DNA from: Paraglaciecola sp.
Lineage (GTDB): Bacteria > Pseudomonadota > Gammaproteobacteria > Enterobacterales > Alteromonadaceae
Direction: 5' to 3'
NCBI RefSeq assembly: GCF_030730205.1
Contig: NZ_JANQVQ010000240.1
Span: forward strand, 1 to 36,333
Length of the DNA: 36,333 bases
Shown here: piece by piece, positions 24,708 through 31,233 of the stretch
How the letters are laid out: each line of letters begins with the position of its first letter
How positions within the stretch are numbered: the first letter of the stretch is position 1
The notes under the pieces: model-generated
Database searches by the model: none
What the model was told of the DNA's origin: nothing
The model's input: the letters and a program-made list of their open reading frames with translations, nothing else
Program-made: the position numbers and the translations under genes

Positions 24708-25151
24708 CTAGACGCTAGTGGAGTGCAGTTGGTCGCTGTGTTTCAAACAAAACACTAACCACTCACCCAAAAACAAATTCACCATTTCTTTTTCATTTCG
24801 TTGATACATTTTGTTATTCGGGTATTCGTAACTCGGTTGCAAGGCACCGATATGTTGCGAACTCAATACTTCGGCCATTTGTGCGTCATGATAAAGCCTA
24901 ACGACGACAATTGGCTTAAGAAAATCTGGGCCATCCATGCTTTTTTGTGACATCTCGATCGTACTGGTGTAGCGGCTACTATCGATTATTTTAAGTTGAT
25001 AACTCAGGCTACCATTGACCTTAAAGTGATATTCCAAAGACTCAGTATCACAATCGGGCAGTAAAGATAGTAAACGCGCATAGTTGTTGTCACACACTTT
25101 GTGCATGTCAGCTAGCTTAGGTACATAACGCGTTTTATTCGGACTATTCAT
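24708..25151 (-). CDS. yqiB: DUF1249 protein YqiB
   Basis: A 147-residue cytoplasmic protein of the DUF1249 family. Characteristic are the N-terminal YVPKLADMHKVCDNNYARLLSLLPD, the middle RYTSTIEMSQ, VRLYHDAQMAEVL, and PNNKMYQRNEKEMVNLFLGEWL. The family has no established activity; it is kept next to nudF and cpdA across gammaproteobacteria. The ATG follows the nudF stop with no gap, so the pair is coupled. Confidence 0.92.
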   Translation of the reverse strand: MNSPNKTRYVPKLADMHKVCDNNYARLLSLLPDCDTESLEYHFKVNGSLSYQLKIIDSSRYTSTIEMSQKSMDGPDFLKPIVVVRLYHDAQMAEVLSSQHIGALQPSYEYPNNKMYQRNEKEMVNLFLGEWLVFCLKHSDQLHSTSV

Positions 25152-25775
25152 TTAAAACTTGTTCCACTCCTCTAATAGCTTAACTTTGTTTAGACAAAAC
25201 CATTGTAGAGCAATTAAGGTAGCGGCGTTTTCAACCACACCTTGCTCTATCCAATCAATAGCTTGTTGTTCAGCAACGCGGTGCACCAAAATATCTTCGC
25301 TCTCATATTCTAGACCGTGCACCCCATGTGCTTTGCTGGCATCAACTTTGGCAATAAAGACATCTAGTCGTTCAGTCGTGCCGCCAGGGCTGGCTAAGTA
25401 ACTAAGGGCTTTTCGTAAATGTGAAATCTCAACCCCGGCTTCTTCGAATGCTTCTCTTTTACAAACATTTTCCGGTGTTTCGCCTTCATCAATAATGCCT
25501 GCCACAATTTCAATTAACCAAGGGGTTTTAGAGGTTGCCATCGCGCCAATGCGAATTTGCTCTATCATAACGAATTCGGCTAAATCTGGATCATATAATA
25601 GTACGGCAACTGCATGGCCGCGCTCGAAAATTTCCCGTTCAACAACCTTGCTCCATCCCCCTTGGAAAAGCCGATACTTAAAAGCATATTTTACCATCTT
25701 GAAAAAGCCGCTATACAAAGGCTTTGACTCAATCAGTTGGACATCTTTCGTTGAAAATTGCTGTATTTTTGACAA
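25152..25775 (-). CDS. nudF: ADP-ribose pyrophosphatase NudF
   Basis: A 207-residue Nudix hydrolase that splits ADP-ribose to AMP and ribose-5-phosphate. The Nudix box is at residues 93-115: GIIDEGE, then REAFEEAGV (GX5EX7REXXEEXG). The upstream part FKMVKYAFKYRLFQGGWS and the IEQIRIGA segment are typical of NudF. It is the first gene of the parE cluster and divergent from tolC, the arrangement seen in E. coli. Confidence 0.95.
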   Translation of the reverse strand: MSKIQQFSTKDVQLIESKPLYSGFFKMVKYAFKYRLFQGGWSKVVEREIFERGHAVAVLLYDPDLAEFVMIEQIRIGAMATSKTPWLIEIVAGIIDEGETPENVCKREAFEEAGVEISHLRKALSYLASPGGTTERLDVFIAKVDASKAHGVHGLEYESEDILVHRVAEQQAIDWIEQGVVENAATLIALQWFCLNKVKLLEEWNKF

Positions 25776-26016
25776 AACACCTTTCCTTTGCAGCGCTGGT
25801 CGTTAAATACACGTATGCTATCACACATTCGTATTGATGCATTTAGACTGCTACTGGTCTTGAAGCAAAATATTCTGTTACACTTGAGGGCTAAGTGTTA
25901 CCACTAAGCGTTTTGGCTTGCCGCTTGATTTGCTTAGACTTTGTACAACATTAAACGCATATAGATCAGTCATCTGTTCGGCTAACATCGGTTCAGGAAC
26001 TACCAAAGGAAAAATA

Positions 26017-27336
26017 ATGAAGAAAACACTTTTGTCGCTACTGATAGGTATAGGCATGGCGTCCTCTGCTAATGCAGACTCACTGAGCGAAGTCTATCAG
26101 CAAGCATTGCAAAACGACCCGGCAACCTTGCAATCAAAAGCGCAAAAAGAAGCAGCCTTTATAGACATAGATAAAAGTCGTGCGGGTTTGTTACCCCAAA
26201 TTTCTCTTTCATTGTCTGCCAACGAAACCTTTGGCGATACTGAACGCTCAACTAACTCTGCGACGGTCAATTTAAGCCAAAGCATATATGACCGTTCTGT
26301 TTGGGTTGCCTTTGACCGAGCTGAATTAGTTGCTAGTCGTGCCGACACCATCTATGCCAATGCGATGCAAGATTTAATAGTCAGAACCGTAACGGGCTAT
26401 TTCAATACATTACAAGCGCAAGACGATTTAGAATTTGCCCAAGCTGAAAAACGTGCCATCGAACGCCAACTTGAGCAAACTAAACAACGATTCGAAGTGG
26501 GCTTAACCGCCATTACTGATGTGCATGAAGCGCAAGCTCAATATGATACCTCGGTCGCTGCTGAAATCAGTGCACAAAACAACGTTGAAATCAGCCTTGA
26601 GGCTTTACGGGAAATTACCGGTAATTATTACAACAGCCTAAACGTACTAAATACCACCAGTTTTTCTGCCACCATGCCTAATCCGTCTGACATTAACAAT
26701 TGGTTGAAATTAGCAGAAGAACGTAATTTACAACTGTTAGCCGCCAATACTGCGGTTGATATTGCTAAATTCGATATCAAAAGCGCGCGCTCAGGTCACT
26801 ATCCGACCGTCAGTTTAAACGCCAGTGCATCTTCATCTGATAATGGTAATACCGCCATAGTAACAGACAACGGTATAACAACATCTGATGACCGAGTGAA
26901 CAATTATGGAATTGGTTTAAGTGTGTCAGTACCACTTTATACTGGCGGTCGCGTAACAGCCAACGTTGACTCTGCTAAATACAGTTTTATCGCTAATAGC
27001 GAAGAGCGCGAGCGCATACACCGCGGCGTGATCCGTAACGTACGTTCAAACTACAATGACGTGAAAGCGGCTATTTCACGGATCAAAGCCTTTGAACAAG
27101 CAGTAATCTCAGCTGAAAGCGCCTTAAAAGCCACTGAAGCCGGTTTTGACGTGGGCACGCGTACTATTGTTGATGTGCTTAACAGTACCCGTAACCTGTT
27201 TGATGCCCGTCGTAATTTATCTCGAGTGAGATACGGTTATGTCACCAGTATGATGAATTTGAAACTGGCTGCAGGCACATTGAGTGCAGAAGATGTGAAT
27301 GACATCGACCAAGGATTGATTACCGCAAAACAATAA
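26017..27336 (+). CDS. tolC: Outer-membrane efflux channel TolC
   Basis: A 439-residue outer-membrane channel that works with inner-membrane pumps for drug efflux and type I secretion. Signal peptide about 1-20 (LLSLLIGIGMASSANA), then two repeats of helix-strand-helix: DSLSEVYQQALQNDP and QSIYDRSVW in the first, LKLAEERNLQLLAAN and VPLYTGGRV in the second, ending GFDVGTRTIVDVLNSTRNLFDARRNL. I chose the ATG at 26017 with AAAGGA upstream; an earlier in-frame start would add about 33 non-signal residues. It is somewhat shorter than E. coli TolC (493), as the C-terminal tail is missing. The gap to nudF is about 240 bp. Confidence 0.96.
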   Translation: MKKTLLSLLIGIGMASSANADSLSEVYQQALQNDPATLQSKAQKEAAFIDIDKSRAGLLPQISLSLSANETFGDTERSTNSATVNLSQSIYDRSVWVAFDRAELVASRADTIYANAMQDLIVRTVTGYFNTLQAQDDLEFAQAEKRAIERQLEQTKQRFEVGLTAITDVHEAQAQYDTSVAAEISAQNNVEISLEALREITGNYYNSLNVLNTTSFSATMPNPSDINNWLKLAEERNLQLLAANTAVDIAKFDIKSARSGHYPTVSLNASASSSDNGNTAIVTDNGITTSDDRVNNYGIGLSVSVPLYTGGRVTANVDSAKYSFIANSEERERIHRGVIRNVRSNYNDVKAAISRIKAFEQAVISAESALKATEAGFDVGTRTIVDVLNSTRNLFDARRNLSRVRYGYVTSMMNLKLAAGTLSAEDVNDIDQGLITAKQ

Positions 27337-27353
27337 GATTTACTTTGTTTGAT

Positions 27354-27375
27354 AGGCAGCTTAGGCTGCCTTTTT
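27354..27375 (+). terminator. Terminator between tolC and the HMG-CoA reductase gene
   Basis: AGGCAGC (27354-27360), loop TTAG, GCTGCCT (27365-27371), then TTTT. It lies 17 bp after tolC and only 17 bp before the next start codon, so the reductase gene has no room for its own promoter after it. Confidence 0.9.
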
Positions 27376-27392
27376 ACATTTAAGGTCAGAGT

Positions 27393-28589
27393 ATGAACAA
27401 TAATAATCAAGCCACTAAGAGCCCTTCAGTACCTCGCGACAAACAAAATGACTATTCAGAAAACATGGCCGCAACTCGCCGTGAATTTATTAAAGAGCAA
27501 ACAGGTGTTGAACTACAGCATCTCGCCCACTATTCAGTAGCACCAACGGCAACCGCTGGCAATATTGAAAACTTTATCGGTGTCGCCCAAGTACCTATTG
27601 GCCTAGCAGGTCCAGTGCGCATTAATGGTGAACATGCCCAAGGTGACTTTTACGTACCTATGGCCACCACGGAAGGAACACTGATCGCCAGCTATAATCG
27701 TGGCATGCGCTTACTTACTGCAGCCGGTGGCGTTAAAGTCACTGTGGTTGATGACGCAATGCAACGCGCACCGGTGTTTATTTTTACTGATGCTCGTCAA
27801 GCGCTGCAATTTGGCGAATGGGTGCGCGAGCATTTCACTGAAATAAAACAACAAGCTGAAACCACAACGAGCGTTGGGAAATTACGTGACATTGAACAAT
27901 ATGCAGCAGCTCGTATGCGTTACTTACGCTTTAACTTTACCACAGGTGATGCAGCTGGGCAGAATATGGTGGGTAAAGCCTGTTTTGCCGCCTGTGAGTG
28001 GATCCAGGCTCATTACCCTCATCCCGGTTTAGTCCGATACAACTTATCAGGAGCAATGGACACCGACAAAAAACATTCACAGCTCAACACCTTACACACA
28101 CGTGGTAAGCGCGTTATTGCTGAAGTGTGTATTAACGGTGAACTGCTCAAACAATCACTCGGTGTGAGTGCTGAATTGATGTTTAAAATGCGCCAAGTCT
28201 CTCAGGTGGGTAGCGTAATGGCGGGCGCGATCAACACCGGAGCCCACTCCCCTAACGCCATAGCCGCTATTTTTATCGCTTGCGGGCAAGATGCAGCAAA
28301 TGTTGCCGAATCATCATCAGCCTTGTTATTTGCTGATGTTGATGAACAAGGTAATTACTACCTATCCGTGACCATACCGTCGCTTATTGTTGCCACATAT
28401 GGCGGTGGCACAGGCCTAGCGACTCAGAAAGAATGTTTAGAAATGATGGATTGTTACGGTTCTGGAAAGGTCTACAAACTTGCAGAAATCATTGGTGCTA
28501 CCGTGCTAGCCGGTGAGCTATCACTTAGCGCCGCCGTATTAGCTGGAGATTGGGTTACCAGTCATGATGCACTAGGGCGCAACCGTTAG
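27393..28589 (+). CDS. Hydroxymethylglutaryl-CoA reductase, class I-like
   Basis: A 398-residue enzyme that interconverts HMG-CoA and mevalonate. The catalytic set is present: Glu94 (ATTEGTLIAS), Lys226/227 (MDTDKKHSQLN), Asp300 (CGQDAANV) and C-terminal His391 (SHDALGRN). TGDAAGQNMVGKA and YGGGTGLATQKECL are further family motifs. The short N-terminus has no membrane anchor. These motifs fit the class I type (NADPH-dependent in eukaryotes and archaea) better than the degradative class II. Most gammaproteobacteria make isoprenoids by the MEP route, so its job here is unclear; no other mevalonate gene is in the window. It depends on read-through past the tolC terminator or an internal promoter. 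The 3' end overlaps the convergent thioesterase gene by 18 bp. Confidence 0.93.
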   Translation: MNNNNQATKSPSVPRDKQNDYSENMAATRREFIKEQTGVELQHLAHYSVAPTATAGNIENFIGVAQVPIGLAGPVRINGEHAQGDFYVPMATTEGTLIASYNRGMRLLTAAGGVKVTVVDDAMQRAPVFIFTDARQALQFGEWVREHFTEIKQQAETTTSVGKLRDIEQYAAARMRYLRFNFTTGDAAGQNMVGKACFAACEWIQAHYPHPGLVRYNLSGAMDTDKKHSQLNTLHTRGKRVIAEVCINGELLKQSLGVSAELMFKMRQVSQVGSVMAGAINTGAHSPNAIAAIFIACGQDAANVAESSSALLFADVDEQGNYYLSVTIPSLIVATYGGGTGLATQKECLEMMDCYGSGKVYKLAEIIGATVLAGELSLSAAVLAGDWVTSHDALGRNR

Positions 28590-29000
28590 TTCGGTCAGGC
28601 CCTGTTTTACGTGGGTGGGTATAGATACTGGCAAACGAGTATGATTGTCGACGTAAACATGCACAAATTTACCCAATGCCGCCAAGGTATGTGAACCTTG
28701 CACAAATACGCCAAGTTGATACGTTACTGAACGATTACCGAGGCGCTCCACCGCTACACCAATATCTAAAATTTGTGGAAAAGCCACTGAGCTAAAAAAA
28801 CGACATTGCGTTTCTGCAACAACAGCGATTACATCGTCTTTTAAGGGATCTAACCAAGCACGGTCAATTAACAAGCGATTAACCACTGTGTCAAAATAAG
28901 CGTAATACACCACATTATTCACATGGCCATACATGTCGTTGTCGCCCCAGCGGGTTGATAGACGTTCAAAGTGGCGAAAATCATCTCTGGTCCTACTCAT
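28572..29000 (-). CDS. Hotdog-fold acyl-CoA thioesterase (4HBT type)
   Basis: A 142-residue single-hotdog thioesterase. The active-site segment is TRWGDNDMYGHVNNVVYYAYFDT, followed by FFSSVAFPQILDIGVAVERLGNRSVTY. This is the YbgC/FadM-like layout, which cleaves acyl-CoA in the cytoplasm; the acyl chain preferred here cannot be told. AGGAAG precedes the ATG. It lies 30 bp after the alcohol dehydrogenase gene and is probably co-transcribed with it, which might suggest a shared aldehyde/acyl metabolism, but that is speculative. Confidence 0.88.
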   Translation of the reverse strand: MSRTRDDFRHFERLSTRWGDNDMYGHVNNVVYYAYFDTVVNRLLIDRAWLDPLKDDVIAVVAETQCRFFSSVAFPQILDIGVAVERLGNRSVTYQLGVFVQGSHTLAALGKFVHVYVDNHTRLPVSIPTHVKQGLTELTVAP

Positions 29001-29030
29001 AAATCGTTCTTCCTATGTAGCCTTAGGAAC

Positions 29031-30182
29031 TTACCAAGCCGCTTGGTATAGGGCTAATGCATCGTCGTAAAAGATTGGTTTGGGGTTATTTTGTAACAAA
29101 CGGGTTTGTTTCATTGCTTCACTGGCTAATAACTCAAGATCATCTTGCTTAATACCATAATCGCGTAAACGTTTATTCAAGCCTAGGTCGTAACTAAGTT
29201 TTTGCATGAAAACTATAAACGCCTCGGCTTGTTGACGAGAATCAGTGGGTAAATCGCTGATTAATAAACGCCCAAGTTGTGCATACTCTGCCTCCGCCAC
29301 CTCTATATTAAAAACCAATACGTGAGGTAACATTAAAGCATTGGTTAAGCCATGGGCAAGATGAAATATACCGCCCAATGGATATGCTAAAGCATGCACA
29401 CCCGCTACAGGTGCGTTCGCAAAAGCTTGGCCCGCTAACATGGCGCCCAACAGGGTATTTTGACGATGTTCAAGATTATGAATATCGGTATAGGCCAAAG
29501 GTAAGGAATGGCTCAATAACCGAAGGGCTTGTTGTGCCAAATTATCAGACAAGGGATTTTTCTTGATTTTACTGGTGAAGGCTTCTATGGCATGCACCAT
29601 GGCATCAACCCCCGTTTCAGCAGTAATGTGGGCTGGCATACCAGCCAAAAGCGAGGCATCTAACAATACCAAGTCAGCGTAAAGTACAGATGACACTACA
29701 CCGGATTTAGTAGTCTCGCCGGTTGTAACCACTGAAATAGGCGTAACCTCAGAGCCAGTGCCTGCGGTAGTCGGTATTTGCACTAAAGGTTTTCGTGTTG
29801 ATTTTACTTGCTCAACACCGTACATCTCAGCCAAGGGCTGTTCGTTTTGCGCCAATACTGCCGCCAACTTAGCGGTATCCATCGAACTGCCGCCGCCAAA
29901 ACCGATAATTACATCCGCATTTTGAGCGTGTTCAGCCGCGCGTAAAATCAGTGAGTCAGAAGGGTCTGGCACGACCCCATCAAACACCTTAGCCTGAATA
30001 GCATTGGCTGACAAAGAGGCCAATAAAGGAGTAAGTTTACCCAATTTGACTAAGCCACTATCAGTAATAATTAGGACATTTTTAGCTGCAAATTTTTGTT
30101 GCAACATCGCACCTAACTCATGAGAGCATGCTGCCCCACAACGGATATCGTTAACGGTTTGAAAAACAAAAGACACTGACAT
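29031..30182 (-). CDS. Iron-type alcohol dehydrogenase
   Basis: A 383-residue group III (Fe-ADH) dehydrogenase. The nucleotide-binding segment is IGFGGGSSMDTAKLAAVLA, with PTTAGTGSEVTPISVV next; the metal site is in the helical C-terminal half (ETGVDAMVHAIEAF, then GVHALAYPLGGIFHLAHGLTNALMLPHV). It oxidises an alcohol or reduces an aldehyde with NAD(P)H; the substrate is not predictable. I chose ATG 30182, with AGGTG six bases upstream; a GTG at 30191 lies within that ribosome-binding site. Divergent from the ion-channel gene, with a palindrome in the shared upstream region. Confidence 0.92.
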   Translation of the reverse strand: MSVSFVFQTVNDIRCGAACSHELGAMLQQKFAAKNVLIITDSGLVKLGKLTPLLASLSANAIQAKVFDGVVPDPSDSLILRAAEHAQNADVIIGFGGGSSMDTAKLAAVLAQNEQPLAEMYGVEQVKSTRKPLVQIPTTAGTGSEVTPISVVTTGETTKSGVVSSVLYADLVLLDASLLAGMPAHITAETGVDAMVHAIEAFTSKIKKNPLSDNLAQQALRLLSHSLPLAYTDIHNLEHRQNTLLGAMLAGQAFANAPVAGVHALAYPLGGIFHLAHGLTNALMLPHVLVFNIEVAEAEYAQLGRLLISDLPTDSRQQAEAFIVFMQKLSYDLGLNKRLRDYGIKQDDLELLASEAMKQTRLLQNNPKPIFYDDALALYQAAW

Positions 30183-30256
30183 ACAAAACACCTAGTCTAA
30201 GGTTAAAGCGACGCTCTTCACTATAACTTAGGCCCTAACATTGCCAAATATATCAG

Positions 30257-30275
30257 CCATCATAATTAATGATGG
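30257..30275. promoter_or_regulatory. Palindrome between the alcohol dehydrogenase and channel genes
   Basis: CCATCAT (30257-30263) and ATGATGG (30269-30275) are perfect 7-bp inverted arms around AATTA. It lies 75 bp upstream of the dehydrogenase start and 18 bp upstream of the predicted -35 of the channel gene. There is no T-run, so an operator is likelier than a terminator. The regulator is unknown. Confidence 0.5.
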
Positions 30276-30292
30276 ATAGTCATATAGAATCA

Positions 30293-30320
30293 TTGACAGT
30301 CCTTGGCAAATCTCTACTCT
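30293..30320 (+). promoter_or_regulatory. Predicted promoter of the ion-channel gene
   Basis: Consensus -35 TTGACA (30293-30298), 16-base spacer, then TACTCT (30315-30320), a partial -10. It lies about 50 bp before the start codon. Confidence 0.5.
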
Positions 30321-30368
30321 ATCGTCGACTCTTCCCTGAATCAGTTATTATTTAGAGCGTAAACCATC

Positions 30369-31178
30369 ATGAAAGCCAGTAAGTTACAAAACCAATTTAT
30401 CGCCATTCGCAGCAACAAGCTGTTTGAGATATTTGTGGTTTCTGTCATTATTTTTTCAGCCCTGTTAGTGGGTGCAAAAACCTACGAAATGTCATCGACC
30501 ATGATGCACATCACCCAATTTTTGGATTGGTTTATCAGTGCTTTTTTTCTCACTGAGATCACCATTCGCTTTTTAGCTGAGCATCGTAAACGAGACTTTT
30601 TTAAGAGCTTTTGGAATATTTTCGATACCTTGATTGTGCTGATCAGCATGATACCCGCCGAAGATACAGACCTTGCGCTAGTGGCCCGTTTGGTCAGAGT
30701 TTTTAGGGTGCTGCGGATGATTTCTATCATTCCCGAATTGCGTATCTTGCTGGTATCGCTGATTAAAGCAATGCCGCAGTTGGGTTATGTGATGTTGTTG
30801 ATGTTTATCATTTTTTACATCTACGCCGCGGTTGGCAGCACCTTGTTTGAAAATATCAATCCTACCTTGTGGGGCGACATTACGATTTCCTTGCTGACCT
30901 TGTTTCGGGTAATGACCTTTGAAGATTGGACAGATGTTATGTACGAGACCATGGAAGTCTATCCGCTGAGTTGGCTCTTTTATCTAACCTTTATATTCTT
31001 CACCGCTTTTGCATTTTTGAATATGGTTATCGGTATCGTAGTGAATGTTATGGAGCAGGAAAACGCAAAGGCGAGAGCCGAAGCCAGCCAAGAAGAAGGT
31101 GAGCCAAGTTTGAAACAAATATCGCAACAGATTGCTGATTTGCAAAAGCAACTCGAACGAGTTAGTCCGAGTAAATAA
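30369..31178 (+). CDS. Voltage-gated cation channel of the bacterial NaChBac/Nav family
   Basis: A 269-residue six-helix channel subunit that should form a homotetramer in the inner membrane. S1 is LFEIFVVSVIIFSALLVG, S2 carries the acidic residue of FFLTEITIRF, S3 is FWNIFDTLIVLISM, and S4 has four arginines every third residue (ARLVRVFRVLRM). The pore filter is T183-FEDWT-D189 (Glu185, Asp186, Asp189), where well-studied bacterial sodium channels have TLESW. The C-terminal tail ISQQIADLQKQLERV is a short coiled coil, as in other family members. Ion selectivity cannot be assumed to be sodium. Divergent from the alcohol dehydrogenase; a bidirectional terminator follows. Confidence 0.92.
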   Translation: MKASKLQNQFIAIRSNKLFEIFVVSVIIFSALLVGAKTYEMSSTMMHITQFLDWFISAFFLTEITIRFLAEHRKRDFFKSFWNIFDTLIVLISMIPAEDTDLALVARLVRVFRVLRMISIIPELRILLVSLIKAMPQLGYVMLLMFIIFYIYAAVGSTLFENINPTLWGDITISLLTLFRVMTFEDWTDVMYETMEVYPLSWLFYLTFIFFTAFAFLNMVIGIVVNVMEQENAKARAEASQEEGEPSLKQISQQIADLQKQLERVSPSK

Positions 31179-31183
31179 AGAAA

Positions 31184-31230
31184 AGCCCTGCCATCATCGT
31201 TGTAATGACGCCAGGGCTGGCTACTTTTTT
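31184..31230. terminator. Bidirectional terminator between the channel and TPR genes
   Basis: AGCCCTG (31184-31190) pairs with CAGGGCT (31212-31218), with further TCAT/ATGA pairing inside. TTTTTT (31225-31230) follows on the plus strand, and TTTTCTTT on the minus strand, so it can end both convergent genes. Confidence 0.8.
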
Positions 31231-31233
31231 AAT

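Noticed and set aside
26958-26971. CAACGTTGAC inside tolC, resembling the NagR operator
   Set aside because: It matches 11 of 14 operator positions but lies deep in a coding region with no promoter there and no link of tolC to GlcNAc metabolism; chance is likely.
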